NCBI GenBank assembly: GCA_013407085.1
Contig: JACCGJ010011011.1
Span: 1-64,000, forward strand
From: Atriophallophorus winterbourni
Lineage: Eukaryota; Platyhelminthes; Trematoda; Plagiorchiida; Microphallidae
Direction: 5' to 3'
DNA: 64,000 nucleotides
Shown here: positions 43,725 through 55,300 of the stretch, piece by piece
Layout of the letters: each line of letters starts with the position of its first letter
Position numbering within the stretch: the first letter of the stretch is position 1
Position numbers and translations under genes: made by a program
Notes under the pieces: generated by a model
Database searches by the model: none
What the model was told of the DNA's origin: nothing
What the model saw: only the letters and a program-made list of their open reading frames with translations

Positions 43725-44106
43725 GTTTTGCGTAGATATCTTTCACACGTTTCAAATGAGCATCTGATCTTGAGGCTAAGATTTCAATCAACGTGTCCTC
43801 GTCAGTCCCGGCATCCCGAATGGCTCTTCGCAATTCTCTTGCATCCAGCTCATCGAGTGGGTAACACATTGCTTCCACAACGTCCTCGAAGTTGCCGGTC
43901 AATTCGGATTTCAATTCTTTAATCAAATCTTTGCCATACATAGCCTTGAATTGCGTCACTAATTTAACACGTTGGTCTGCCGTACGATGAGCAAATACAG
44001 CAATGATTGCGTTCTCATCAGTGCCCAGTCCCTTCATCGCTTTTAGCAATTTTGCGCAATCTTCATCCGGACGAAAATTCGAGAACGGGCGTAGAGTTGG
44101 GTTTTT
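43725..44106 (-). CDS. annexin, exon 2 (repeat I and most of repeat II)
   Basis: Acceptor tacttaaacag, donor GTGAGT after codon base 1. It opens KNPTLRPFSNFRPDEDCAKL, the usual TLRPxxNFxxxxDA entry to the annexin core. Repeat I is LLKAMKGLGTDENAIIAVFA ... MYGKDLIKELKSELTGNFED. Repeat II is LDARELRRAIRDAGTDEDTL ... RVKDIYAK. Repeat I has a complete type II calcium site (KGLGT with an acidic residue about 40 residues on). In repeat II the loop is RDAGT, lacking the first Gly. Annexins bind acidic phospholipids in a calcium-dependent way. In flukes they are reported at the tegument, which I cannot test here. Confidence 0.95.
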
Positions 44107-44189
44107 CTGTTTAAGTAAGAAGAGGAGAAATTAGAGCGAGGTATGGCCAAGTGTCCAAGATATAATTAGTGATCGAAAGATGAACTCAC

Positions 44190-45350
44190 AGCAGGCATCG
44201 CACCTTTTTTACTGCTAGGATTATTTCCACCTTGACTACCCATCTGTGGCCCTGGTTGATAACATGCTGGTTGACCCATTGGTGGAACACCCGGGTAGCC
44301 AGGCTGTCCCATTGGTGCACCGCTCATTGTTGGACCGCCAGGGTAGCCCGCTTGTCCCGCGGGTGGACCCCCGGGGTAGCTATTTTGTGTCAGAGGTGGA
44401 GCACATTGGTAATCGGTCTGTCCCTTTGGTGCTCCGCTCATTGGTGGACAACTCGGTTTGCCAGCTTGTCCCGCGGGAGGACCCCCGGGGTAGCTAGTTT
44501 GTGTCCCAGGTGGTACACCCGGGTAATCGGTCTGTTCCTTTGGTGCTTCCCTCATTGTTGTACCGCCTGGGTAGCCAGTTTGTCCGATGGATGGACCCCC
44601 TGTGTAAGTAGATTGTCCCATTGGTGGACACCCGGTGTGGCTAGGTTGTGTCCCAGGTGGAACAGTCGGGTAGTCAGACTGTCCCTTTGATGCAACGCTC
44701 GATGTTGGACCGCCTGGGTAGCCCGTTTGTCCCGCGTGTGGACCCCCAGGGTAGCTAGGTTGTGTCCCAGGTGGAACAGCCGGGTGGCCAGGTTGTCGTA
44801 TTGGTGCACCACACATTGGTAAGCCACTTGGGTAGCCGGTTTCTCCGATGGATGGACCCCCTGTGTAAGTAGATTGTCCCATTGGTTGACACCCGGTGTA
44901 GCTAGTTTGTGTCACAGGTGGAACACTCGGGTAGTCAGACTGTCCCTTTGATGAACCGCTCAATGTTGGACCGCCTGGGTAGCCCGCTTGTCCCGCGTGT
45001 GGACCCCCGGGGTAGCTAGGTTGTGTCCCAGGTGGAACAGCCGGGTAGCCAGGTTGTCGTATTGGTGCACCACACATTGGTAAGCCACTTGGGTAGCCGG
45101 TTTCTCCGATGGATGGAAACCCTGTGTAAGTAGATTGTCCCATTGGTTGAAAACCTGGGTAGTCAGCTTGTCCCATTTGTGGGCCACTTGGGTAGCCGGG
45201 TTGTCCCGCCGTATAACCAGGTTGAGGATAACCTGGATAGCCTCCTTGTGTATTACCAGAGTCACCCGGATATTGTCCTTGTGGAGGAGGGCCTCCCAAA
45301 TTCCACGCACTGAAGTCCTGTGCATTCGGATTCATGGTGAATTTGACCAT
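44190..45350 (-). CDS. annexin, exon 1: long Pro/Gly/Tyr-rich N-terminal region
   Basis: 387 codons from ATG 45350 (MVKFTMNPNAQDFS; a second ATG lies at 45335) to the donor GTGAGT after KKGAMPA, phase 0. After residue about 20 it is built from imperfect units such as QPGYPAVPPGTQPSYPGGPH and AGQAGYPGGP. Similar GYP-rich leaders occur in annexins A7 and A11, where they are disordered and self-associating, but there they are about half this length. Two halves of the array (around 44824 and 45085) repeat with a period of about 261 bp, so the domain grew by tandem duplication. No signal peptide or membrane segment. The joined protein is about 615 residues. Repeats of this kind may vary in number between isolates. 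Confidence 0.9.
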
Positions 45351-45984
45351 CAATAATCAATTCAATTTATTTATACATGAATAATTCCCGTGAAGGAATT
45401 TGATTGGTTACCGTGAAACTGATGGACCAATCATATGGTTGCTAGATTATAGAGGTAAACACACACTGAAATCATTGTCACGGCCAAATTTGTTACGCAA
45501 AATCGTTTCTACAAATCACTGCAGTAAACAAGACATTGGGTTTTCCAAAAAATATCGATGGAAACTACTTTTGCATACTAATAAATCAAGCATAAATTCT
45601 TTTCAGTAGGCATTTCAAAATTACACCACTATTTAAATCTGCGTCTATCGATTTGAAATGCAATTTTTTACTTTCAAAGACAGTTGAAATTAAAAGACTA
45701 CAGTTAGCTTCCTAAACACCGCCCATAATTTTTGTGCGACCTTTGAAGCGGACTTGCGTCATGTTAATTTTCCACACTATATTCTTCTTCCTGTCAACAA
45801 ATATCGTTGAATGTTTTGACGTGCCAGTTGGGGAAAATTTAAACGAACACTAAAAGAGTATGATTTAAAATCTTGGACAGGTGTGGGAAACGAAGTTAAA
45901 TGTGTATTTTTGTTCATGGTTATGGGTTACACCCTATCTACATGTGTTTGGATACATGCGATTGAAGAGGTTGGTCGCGCATGA
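45351..45984. other. annexin upstream region
   Basis: 634 bp upstream of the annexin start on the - strand, AT-rich. No distinct promoter motif that I can defend, and no other gene. Confidence 0.4.
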
Positions 45985-46534
45985 TCAGAGCAACATACAT
46001 GAAGCAGTGGTCATACACTGTAGATGCCATTTGATCTCGTGATTCAAGTTCGTAAGACTGGTTTACATTAACTAGACCAGACAACTACAAAGACAACAGG
46101 CCCAGTCTTCATTGGATCGTTTGCCCAGCGACCGACGTGGCTGGTACTATCAACATCAATTGGTAATCTTACAACAATAATCTTCCAACAGACGTTTGAC
46201 TAAGTGTGTTCAATGGTGTACCATTGATAAGATGCAGAGAATCATCCAACCGCTTGATGAAGGTTTTCTCGTCGTCGTTTGTCAAAATGTTGCTCACAAA
46301 CAAGGTCGGAATTACTGAAAGTAGAACCGATATCTCTGTTACACGACCATTCACCGTACAAATCGAATGTATAATAAAAATACCAATTATTTCAATAGGA
46401 AAATTGATGATAAATTAATCGAGTCCTTGTGTCTGATCTTGTCTGACTGCTCAATTGGTGATTATGCCCGATTTTATTCTCCAGGGTAGGTATTCGAGAA
46501 GTGAACACTCCTTACAGTCGTCAGAATATAGATC
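45985..46534 (+). pseudogene. CR1 copy D: ORF1 end and endonuclease remnant
   Basis: Carries the ORF1 segment also seen at 35690-35870 and 60635-60800 (atgaagcagtgg...; NYKDNRPSLHWIVCP). It then carries endonuclease text VIMPDFILQGRYSRSEH (46450). It breaks near 46534, where a CR1 on the opposite strand begins. Many stops. Confidence 0.7.
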
Positions 46535-48250
46535 TTAGACGTTTGCAAATTCAAAGACAGTTTGTTTTCTGATGACCAGTCGTAAAAGCATTCAGTTCGT
46601 TTTGCACCGAAATAAAATCATCTGCATTACTCATTTGCCACTAAATTTTTGTCACCAACAAACTGAAACATCTAACTTTCGTTTCGTATCAGTAACTGGT
46701 TCATGAAGATCAGGAACAAATTGTTCCAAGCACCGATCCTTGCGGAACACTGCTAGTGACATCGATTTGCTTTGATCATAGGCCATCCGCAAGAACTCGG
46801 ATGGATCTGTTACTAAGGTAGGTCGCATGAATACATCCACCTGCATCTATAACACTCGTCCAATCCTATAAGCTTATTAGCAACATTGTTAGACAAGATC
46901 AATTTCTGCGGAATCCGTGTTGGACAACTGACAACAATCTGTATCTTTCTAGATGTTGCACTATTTCTGCAGTTATTATTCGCTCAAAACCTTTTGAATC
47001 CGATGATAGCAATGTCACAGCCTGTAATGGTTGAAATCAGAATGTGTGTTATTTGTACCAGATTCGATTCATATGATACCACACCAGCCGGAGCACATTA
47101 AATACATGTGATATATAGGTTGAAACAATTGCGTATGACCGGATTTGAGCAGCATTGAAGTTATCTCGTCTGGTCACGGAGATTTCTTTACATTTAATTT
47201 TCGTAAATGGAGTGCTACCACCGTCAGAGTAAGCAATACTTCACTCAAAGTCGGTCAGTTAAGTTGAATGATGGATTCCTCAACGAGCCCTTTGCAATTT
47301 GGCGCGAAAACTTTGGCATGAAAGTCTGCTAACAAATCAGCTCTCTGTTGAACAGAATCAGTAAAACAACACGAAGATTTCAAGGTCAAACTTCTTGTTT
47401 TACTATTTGTTCTATCATTTACGAGTCGATATAAGGGCATCGGATTGCGGTGCCTCGGTGCGGTGCATTAGACCGAAGTAATACAGTTGTGAGAAACTAG
47501 TGCATTGTAAATCGGTACACAGGGCCAAGTAGTTCCCCATTCTGGCGCATTTTACTCGGTCAGTGTTGCACCTAGCGCCATAAATATAGTCGAATTCGAT
47601 GACAAAGTGATAGCATTGTTAGATCGGTGGTTAGCAGACAATATTATCTACATCGGAAGAATCTGATGTAATTATTACGTCAAAGTTGGACGGTTGGTCA
47701 GATCCCCTCATACGAATAAATCCATGAACGTGGTTATAAGCGGGTACGCAATACAAGAAGGTTCGAAGCTGATGGTCAAGTTTATTTGATGGATGATCAT
47801 CCAGGCTCTAGAAGTGGGGAAGTTCGAAATCCCATTATCAATGTCTGAGTCTCGTGCCGCGTTGTCACAAAGCGCAAAGCATCAATCAGTTTATTTAACT
47901 CCGGATTTGATGTTGGAGAACAATAAATAACATCAATAATGCATTCGTCTCATGAAAAAAGTGTCAGAGTGCAGCAAAGTGTGTCGGCTATATCAATCGT
48001 CTCATCTTTCGTGACTCTACAGATAAGCGACTGCTTGAAGTAGAGTGCAACTCCTCCTCCATCACCTAAACGGTCACGCCGGGATAGAGACACGCTGCGC
48101 AAGGTGAGTTCATCGCAAGAGAATGAGGCGTGGAACCACGTTTCTGTTACGGCGACCATATCCCTCGTCAATTCATTACAATTCTCGGACAGTTCTATTA
48201 ATTCGTGGATAAGGATCTCCGCTTTGGCATAGATGTATTTGATCTTATAT
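46535..48250 (-). pseudogene. CR1 copy N (G family): endonuclease to RT, decayed
   Basis: On the - strand: endonuclease start RDMVAVTETWFHASFSCDEL and GGGVALYFKQS (47950-48171), linker RLVNDRTNSK (47420), and RT entry text near 47180. Below these come palm/GSVLG remnants (46690-46850) and NKLSLNLQTSKI (46545). It ends where copy D begins, in a tail-to-tail junction. Frameshifts and stops throughout, with a poorly conserved middle (47460-47940). Confidence 0.7.
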
Positions 48251-49184
48251 TTCGCGGTTAATTATAGTGTGCAAACTGGAATTATTGGTGCTATTTCTCT
48301 GGAATCCCAAAGGCTATATAAAATCGTATTGTCGCATTAACTCCGTTTACATGTTGATGTATATCTTCGGCTAAAGTAAAACATATTACAGGCGGTATGA
48401 GTTGGCTTCAAAAATTGATTTAGACTTTCATCAAGCGAAAATCTACTTTCGTTTCACTGGGGATTTACTGCCCATTATTGCCACCATAATATCACTTAGT
48501 GTATCCGTCGCTTAATTTTGTAATGTCTGACAGTAGTTGTGATCCGTTAACCGTTGTATTGTGTTCTTAATTCGACAGTGGGGTACTAAGCATGTTAGCA
48601 TGGACATAGTCCGATTTGTGGAAGGGAAACGAAAACAAGTGTAATATGCGTTAATACAAAATAAGATTGTTTGTAACGAGTTCCATGCAATAAACTCCAG
48701 GTACCAGTAAACCCCAAATTACTCATTGTCTTGTGTATACGTAAACCATTATCATCAACTAATTTGTATGATTATTCTTGTATTTCCGCTCAATATATTC
48801 ATCAGATCGTTTATGTGAATCAAAGTAATACACAGACGGGAAAGCAGATTACAAACTTTTGTAATGGGTTTATTGTTCTATAACGATTTGCATTCTTGTA
48901 AATTCTTTTCCACAATCTTAAATTTAACACAATTTCCCAGATTCCTGCGCTAAGTAACATCTTATTTTTCGTGACCTTGAAATCGTTTTATCGTTCGACA
49001 AACGTATAGCAAATGTTGGCACGGTGCGATAATCGCAAGTTTGAAAAAATAAACGGGACCAATGAATAAAACAAAATGGTTGCCTACAAGAAGTAATTGG
49101 TTCATAACATACATAGTATTTCACATAACCTGCGTACAATGGGATCGTGTAATTGATTCAGACATTACTTAAATATAGTATATC
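48251..49184. other. anonymous AT-rich spacer
   Basis: No recognised gene or repeat. Confidence 0.45.
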
Positions 49185-49297
49185 AATGAGAATAGTACTG
49201 AAAAGTCGAACACCTGTCGAAAGGTTTTATTTCAAAAACATTTTCAGGATATATCGTTATATCGAAACGAAGCACTTGTCCGAAGTATGTGTTAGAC
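49185..49297 (+). pseudogene. CR1 RT relic, left half of hAT target
   Basis: Pairs with 50448-50560 across the hAT insertion. The joined relic aligns with 62315-62540, which has no insertion. Text such as cacctgtcgaaaggtttt and cacttgtccgaag is shared. Confidence 0.7.
49290..49297. repeat. 8-bp target-site duplication, left
   Basis: TGTTAGAC, repeated exactly at 50448-50455 on the other side of the hAT element. Eight bases is the hAT standard. Confidence 0.95.
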
Positions 49298-50447
49298 CAG
49301 GGGTGGGCAAACTACGGCCCGCGGGCCACATCCGGCCCGTTAGGCTTTTTAATCTGGCCCGCCGACCTTTTTGTTGTTAGTGGGAAAATCCGAAGAATTC
49401 CCCGAGCTGAGCGACACAACCTGGCCATGTGACTTTGCATTTGCTGTGGACATATTTTCACACATGAATGAGCTGAAAGTGAAGCTACAGGGGAAAGATC
49501 TGTTTGTGCACGACATGTACACAAATGTGAGAGCCTTTAAATCCAAGCTTGGTTTATTCTCCAAGCAAATGTCAAACGAATCTTTCGCACATTTCCCCAC
49601 CCTGGCTGTGCAGAAAGAGGCCGCCCGAAATGCGAAGAAATACTGCAAATCACTGGACGACCTGCACATGGAATTTTGCCGTCGGTTCTGTGATTTTGAA
49701 AAAATTGACAAGTTACTTCAACTGGTGTCTTGTCCTCTTTCACAAGACCCCGAATCAGCACCGCAGGAGCTGCAATTGGAACTGATCGATCTTCAGTCTG
49801 ACTCCATCTCAAAGGAGAAGTTCAAGTCTCTTAAACTGAATGAATTTTATGCTTCACTTAACGAGACCACGTTTCCAAACCTTCGAAGGACTGCACAGAA
49901 GATTTTGGTGTTGTTTGGCTCGACCTATGTGTGTGAGCAGACGTTTAGCGTCATGAAAATCAACAAATACCATCACAGATCCAAGTTAACAGACCAACAC
50001 CTTAGATCTGTCCTGAGAATTGCCACAACAAAATTAACTCCAGACCTCGATGCACTGGCAAAAACAGGAGACCAACAACACTGTTCCCACTGAAATTGGT
50101 GGGGTTTTCTGCTGTTTTATGAAAAAAATGCATATTGAAAGTTTGTAAGTAAGGCAATTTTTGCTCTTTTTTTAGGCAATTATAAAAGCAATATAAAAAA
50201 GGCAATTTTTTTCAAGTTTTGAGGGCTATTTTTTGGTAACCCTAGTGATGAGGACTCTTTTCCATATTTGACAGTTAATAAATTGGATTGTATTATTAGT
50301 ACAGTGCTATGAGGTTTACATACACTAAATGTAATATTTTAGTATATATCTGGCCCAAACACTCCATCCAAATACTCCTGGTCCGGCCCCTCTGTCAAAT
50401 TTTGGAACCCATTGTGGCCCGTGAGTCAAAAAGTTTGCCCACCCCTG
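49298..50447 (+). mobile_element. hAT transposon, 1150 bp, internally deleted
   Basis: Ends in perfect inverted repeats CAGGGGTGGGCAAACT / AGTTTGCCCACCCCTG (16 bp) flanked by 8-bp duplications TGTTAGAC. Subterminal text (acggcccgcgggccacatcc; a gggccacaatgggttc-type text on the other end) is very like the vertebrate hAT group that includes OC1 and SPIN-like elements, from memory. The copy keeps only the C-terminal part of the transposase and has lost the BED finger and the N-terminal catalytic half. It needs a helper. The perfect ends, exact target duplication and open ORF point to a recent insertion. Confidence 0.95.
49371..50093 (+). pseudogene. hAT transposase, C-terminal part
   Basis: 240 open codons, with no ATG at the left end. 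Text includes DFAFAVDIFSHMNELKVKLQ, LFVHDMYTNVRAF, LQLELIDLQSDSISKEKF, NEFYASLNETTFPNL and the hATC dimerisation core LFGSTYVCEQTFSVMKINK, then KLTDQHLRSVLRIATTKL. This is the C-terminal portion of hAT transposases related to the GTF2IRD2/ZBED-type domesticated proteins. The frame begins straight after the left terminal region, so the first 60 percent of the protein was deleted. It is not likely to be a functional enzyme. It could act as a dominant-negative dimer partner (inference). Confidence 0.93.
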
Positions 50448-50455
50448 TGTTAGAC
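50448..50455. repeat. 8-bp target-site duplication, right
   Basis: TGTTAGAC, identical to 49290-49297. Confidence 0.95.
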
Positions 50456-50640
50456 AGTACCCAGGCGCAGATGGCATCACACACCGGATGCCATCAGGTT
50501 GCCTTTGCCAGCTTTTGCAAAAACCGCATTTTAGCTTGTTCAACGCTCCTTTGTGAAAACACCTTCAGGTGCAGTCGTCTGAGTCGCTCGCGTATGTCAT
50601 AATTTCAAAACCAAGCCAAGTCCGACTCCAGAGTTATAGC
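50456..50640. pseudogene. CR1 RT relic (PGADGIT), right half, and a short opposite-strand CR1 scrap
   Basis: The frame reading QYPGADGITHRMPSGC shows that the hAT landed in the RT entry motif (SPGADGIT). From about 50565, caggtgcagtcgtctgagtc matches the - strand C-terminal region of G-family CR1 (compare 30855). Confidence 0.65.
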
Positions 50641-50701
50641 ACCAATAATTGCAGTTTGAACACTATAATTATACGCCAAACATACGAACAAGTGCATCTA
50701 T

Positions 50702-51147
50702 ACCATGGCAGTTAAAGCTGCAAAGCATATTTCGTGCTGATGTTGATCTATTCGTTCACGAAACTTCCTTGAATGTGTGTTCAATTCGAGGTGTAGACAA
50801 CACATCTTAGTATGCTTGTATTTGCTGTTCTACTGATGTGGCTGCTATGGGTTCCCGTCCTTCCCATTTGTTCATGGTTGTATGGTGGCTTTCCGTTCAT
50901 GCTACCGGTGTAATGCTGTACCGGTTGATAATCGTAGAAAAGTTACACAACGCGCTTAATAAATTTGAATATTGACATAAATCCAAATTTTCCATCAAAA
51001 ATAGCAGAACCCACACCCCAGCATTAGCAAACATGATAACAGACTTCTACTGATTTCTTAGATCCAATGTATTTGGAAGGTCTGTAACTTTTACTTCGCC
51101 CTAGAAAATTGACGGCATTCAGTGCACGCGAGTTTGTTAATTTACAA
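50702..51147 (+). repeat. unclassified 440-bp repeat, copy 2
   Basis: Same sequence block as 25473-25915, parallel. It again lies next to a CR1 3' end on the - strand (copy F starts at 51148). No coding capacity. Confidence 0.7.
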
Positions 51148-54100
51148 GGCTTCCAGGTTTTATGGTTAAAAAAGTTGATACTTTACAGCACCACAGGATT
51201 ACGGTAAGAATAAAACATAAAATTACAATAGTATAAAAGCAATAGAAAAATTTCAAATGTAAAGCTCACGAAAGATGTTCGTTTGCAAGTACAAGTCCAA
51301 TTTCGCTTTAAAAATCGCCAGGCAAGGAGAATCCACCACATGTTGGGGTTAGGAATTCCAAAGAAATATAGCTCGTACGGCGAAAAAATGGCGCCGACAA
51401 TCAATACGGGAACTTGGAACGTAAAGGTATAAGGTGTGTCCGCGTGTCACATTTCCATCACATATATCAAGCAAGTGTTTTAGTGGATGTCCTTCGGTAG
51501 ACACAATTCTATAAGTCAGAATAATATCGCGTCGTATCCTCCTTTGGGCAAAGTCACATAGACCCAGACGTGGCAGTCTTTCGGTATACGGAACATTGCG
51601 AAGACCCATCACTAACTTTGTTGCTATGTGATAGATTGTATAAAAGAGAACAATATCTTTTCGCAGCCAAGGAGACCAGACCTCTACGGCATACTCAATC
51701 AAAGGGCGAAGGTAGACATTCATTATCCTTGGTAACGTTACCAGGGAGAATCTTCCAAATATTCTTCGAAGGATACCTAACATTCTGTTGGCCCGTCGAT
51801 ATATATTCTGGCAGTGCACTGTGCTCTCCAGGTTAACGCTAATCCACACTCCAAAATCGTTTTCTAACGAGCTCCATGCTAGGTTTTCAGTTCCCAATCG
51901 ACATGTCCAAGGAACATTCTTGCCAAGATGGATCATCTTACATTTCTATATGTTGAATGACATGATATTCATGGCCGCCCAATTCGACACGCTGTCCAAA
52001 TTTATTTGTAGTTTCTCGCAATTCTCTGCAGAACTAATCGGCGTCCAAAGTTTCATATAATCCATAACAGGACCATTTTAGAAGATATGAGGGGGGTAAA
52101 TCGTTTATGTATAACAGAAAGAGGAGCGGTTCTAACACAGATCCTTGTGGGATTTCACTCGTGGTTTTGAACGTTTGTGATAGCACTCCGTTAACTTTAA
52201 CTCTGGTGTCGCGATCTGACAGATAGTCACAAAACCATGAGAGGAGCGGTTCACATATTCCTGAAGGCATCAGTTTTGAAATAAGCAGATGACGATTAAC
52301 TCTGTCAAAAGCTTTCGAAATGTCTAGGTAACAGACGTGGATGCAAGAACTTCTATCCATCTCCTATGTCCAGTCGTCTAATGCTATGAGAAAATTTGTG
52401 AGACAGGATCGGTGAGATCGAAATCCATGCTGTACTAGCGAGAACAAATTAAGCGATTCAAAGTGTTCAACCATTGTTTTCGAGACTATAAGTTCCATAA
52501 CCATAGCTATAGCAGGTAAATGTGTGACGGGACGATAATTTGCAGCGTCAGATCGGCAGCCGCCTTTAAAGATAGGTGTTATCACGCCGGACTTCCAATC
52601 TTTTGGTACCACTCCCTTAAGCAACGAATAGTTAAACAGGCTGGAGAGCGGTTCACAAAGCTGACGGGGGCAGAACCTGAGCACATCCGGTGTAATGCCA
52701 TCCGCTCCTGGAGATTTTCTTACATTTAGTTTCAGCAAATGAATTGCGACAATCACTGGATTTATTGAAATATCGCAAAATGTTTCGATTCCTGTTTTGA
52801 TTGAATAACCAGAACGTTCCATTAAAACCTTTGGCACGAACACTTTAGAGTAGTAAATTGTTAGAGCATTTGCGGTTTCCAACGCAGTTTCAGTGAGTTT
52901 TTCACCATTCTGGATGGGAAAAATACCTGGTTTGACTTTTACTTTTGCGTTCATAATTTTGTATAGTAACTTAGGGTTGCGTTCCATTTTTGACAGGAGC
53001 ATCAATTGGTGCGCTTCCTTATCCTCTCGAATAAGTGCAGTCATTTGTTGCGTAACATACGGAAATATTGACAAGAAGTAGAAGTATTGTTGACTTTATG
53101 TTGCACCCACACTGCTCGCTTCAGCGCTATCCACGTTTTTGTTCCTTGCGGACAACAAAACGAAGTTCATTTACGCACCTTTTCTGAACCATCCGCGAGT
53201 TCTCGTCTATCTTCAGTTTCAGAAAACTCACAAGTTCATTTCATTGCGAGTCAGGGCTTATGTTGTCAGCCTGAAAATGCGGAATCTGCACAAGCGATTT
53301 ACTCAGGGCCAATTTATCTACCCGTCGAACCACCCCATTCGAAGCAAGCGATTGCTGAGTACTGCAAACATAGTCGAACATAAGCACCAAATGGTCACTA
53401 AGTCCCAGTGGAGCCTGGAAATTGATCGCTTCGATAGATTGTTCTTCCGATGTCAACACCAAATCCAAGACAGAGGGGGTCAGAACCTGTCCTCCTTGTG
53501 CATTCGTAAACATGGTTGTATAGCGGGAGTGAATCTAGCACTTCTATAAATCGGTATTCTAGCGTTTGTGGGGATTGATCGTCCCCGAGTTAAAAGGGGG
53601 ACAGATTAAAATCACCCATAATGAGTGTCGTTGCTTGCTGTGTGCGAGTTGAGCGCTGAAGCACTTGGATCAACCTTTCGTTGTACGATTCCGTAGATGA
53701 AGCGGACCGGTAGACCACACCAATAATGCAAACTTCACCAGATATCGGCGTTAAAGAAAACCAAATTGTGTCCTCGAGCGTGAATACTGTGTTGTATATT
53801 GGATGGAACTGGAGTCGATTATGATAGTAAAGAGCAACACCATCACCACCACTTCTCTCTTGGTCGTTCCTTATCAAATTCATATTTGTAATGGATATCT
53901 CCGTTTCTATCAATTGGGAAGAATACCATGTTTCAGTAGCGCGAACATATCTCGGTTAACTCAGTTAATTTGTTCGGAAGGCTTTGCGCATTTGTTTATA
54001 AATATCTTATAAAGTTTGTGGTGTTCAAATCATGAAAAGGTATCAAAGGGCGGACTCGGTTAGAGTCGGAATGCTCAAGTTTTTTGGAGCTATCGCATGA

Positions 54101-54870
54101 CATTCAGGTTGAACCTCATCACTAGGCGTTTGTGGGTCGGTACTATCCGTTTGCATGTTTCCGGCTTTTACCATGGACAAGCTCAACTTGACGTTTTGGA
54201 ATAGGTGTTTTCTATTAGCTTTACATTAACGTTTGATAGTATCGGTCATTTCGGTTGTGAAGAAGGTTAGCTTTAAAGGGCTAGGACGTTGCCCTTTCTA
54301 GTAGGTAGACCACTGTATCCTAAATACATCCAAAAGTATGGCATTTTTAATACCAATTTTTGGGTCAGATATTTTCATTGTTTGTCGTCATGCTCAGACT
54401 TTTCTTGAGATGGTACGTCAGCAGCATCTTTCAGAACACCTAGAATTACAACACTTTTTTGATTACTTTCTTCTCGAGATTTCTGCTACGACTTTCGCTC
54501 CCACCATGGTAAGTCTGCACGGATACGACATGTAGTCTCTGGAACACCTCTAAAAAGGCAATCATTTAAGAGTAAATTTTAAACGTTTTCCGCAGATTGC
54601 AGTGTTATTCTTAAGAGGCGAGGATCATCTTTCTGAGGAAAATTCAGTTCGCGGTTCATGTGAACTATTGACGAGGGAGTAACTGCGACCAGTCGTATCT
54701 GACAACAAAGTTTATACCACTCAACTAAAACATGTTTTTGCTTAGCTTCGAACAGAGCTTCCAGTGGCTCGGCAAGTTGGTACCTATAACATAAGGTTTA
54801 TACCCGCGGATTTTGGTGTATAATTTGAGTGGGTGTTTTTAGTACTGGTTTTGCTGAGTCCCTTCTTGTT
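51148..54870 (-). pseudogene. CR1 copy F: ORF1 end through RT to 3' end, nearly full span
   Basis: From 54870 down: ORF1 RRM text (VGTNLPSHWKLCSKLSKNMF; near 54740) and the ORF1/ORF2 junction with AAAAAAC and a hairpin (54053-54085). Endonuclease: ETEISITNMNLIRNDQ, IMGDFNLSPF, SVLDLVLTSEEQS, GLSDHLVLMFDYV (53240-53913). RT: VRKSPGADGITPDVL, QHGFRSHRSCLTNFL, YLDISKAFDRVNRHLL, IPQGSVLEPLLFLLYINDL (52034-53074). C-terminal: RANRMLGILRRIFGRFS, AIFLWNS (51349-51936). The catalytic FADD box reads VMDY, so the RT is inactive. The 3' end is a TTATGGTT half-hairpin at 51160 on the opposite strand. It is the best-preserved relative of the intact element. Confidence 0.88.
54053..54085 (-). promoter_or_regulatory. 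second copy of the ORF1/ORF2 frameshift-like site
   Basis: On the - strand A AAA AAC (54085 to 54079) follows CC of a Pro codon, in the same ORF1 phase (PKN; the intact copy has SKN). It is followed after 11 nt by GACTC-TAACC-GAGTC (54067 to 54053). Loop sequence and the right arm GAGTC match the intact copy. The outer part of the stem is not conserved. Confidence 0.55.
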
Positions 54871-54914
54871 TCCGTTAAGTTGAGGAGTCACTGATCTCGG
54901 CGAACACTTTCCCG

Positions 54915-55300
54915 TTTTAGTCACCACCACTTAGCATTCTCCTTTGTGCAAGTGACCTCAGCTGCAGTCGCCTGAGTCGCTCGTCTACTTATAAGCTTAG
55001 AAGCTCTCTGATATATGCGATACAGAAGGAACATGTATTTCTGGTGCCATGGTGTCCAGGCTTGCGCAGTAGAGTCTAGAACCGGGTGTACATATGTGTT
55101 CATCATGAGAGGAATACACCTTGTGGAAAAATATCCGCCATACAATTCCGAGCAGCCCAGGCACGCTTTTGTAAACGGCTTCGCATTGTAGGACAATTTT
55201 CAAACTACCGCAAATCCAGACACCCAAGTCCTTTTCTTCCGCGGTGTACATTAGTATTTTGTTGCCGAGCTTGTATGGATAGGAAATGCCAAGGTCACGA
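54915..55300 (-). pseudogene. CR1 copy K: C-terminal fragment (G family)
   Basis: Reads GRDLGISYPYKLGNKILMYT, EEKDLGVWICGSLK and then ASLDTMAPEIHV on the - strand in broken frames. It joins an RTE remnant at about 55300 without a spacer, so one inserted into the other. Confidence 0.75.

Noticed and set aside
44232..45356. Long + strand and alternative - strand frames over the annexin N-terminus
   Set aside because: Low-complexity repeat DNA is open in several frames. Only the frame that splices into the annexin core is supported.
49371..50093. Complete or domesticated transposase gene
   Set aside because: It lies within intact transposon ends, lacks an ATG and the N-terminal 60 percent including the zinc finger, and is flanked by a fresh target duplication.
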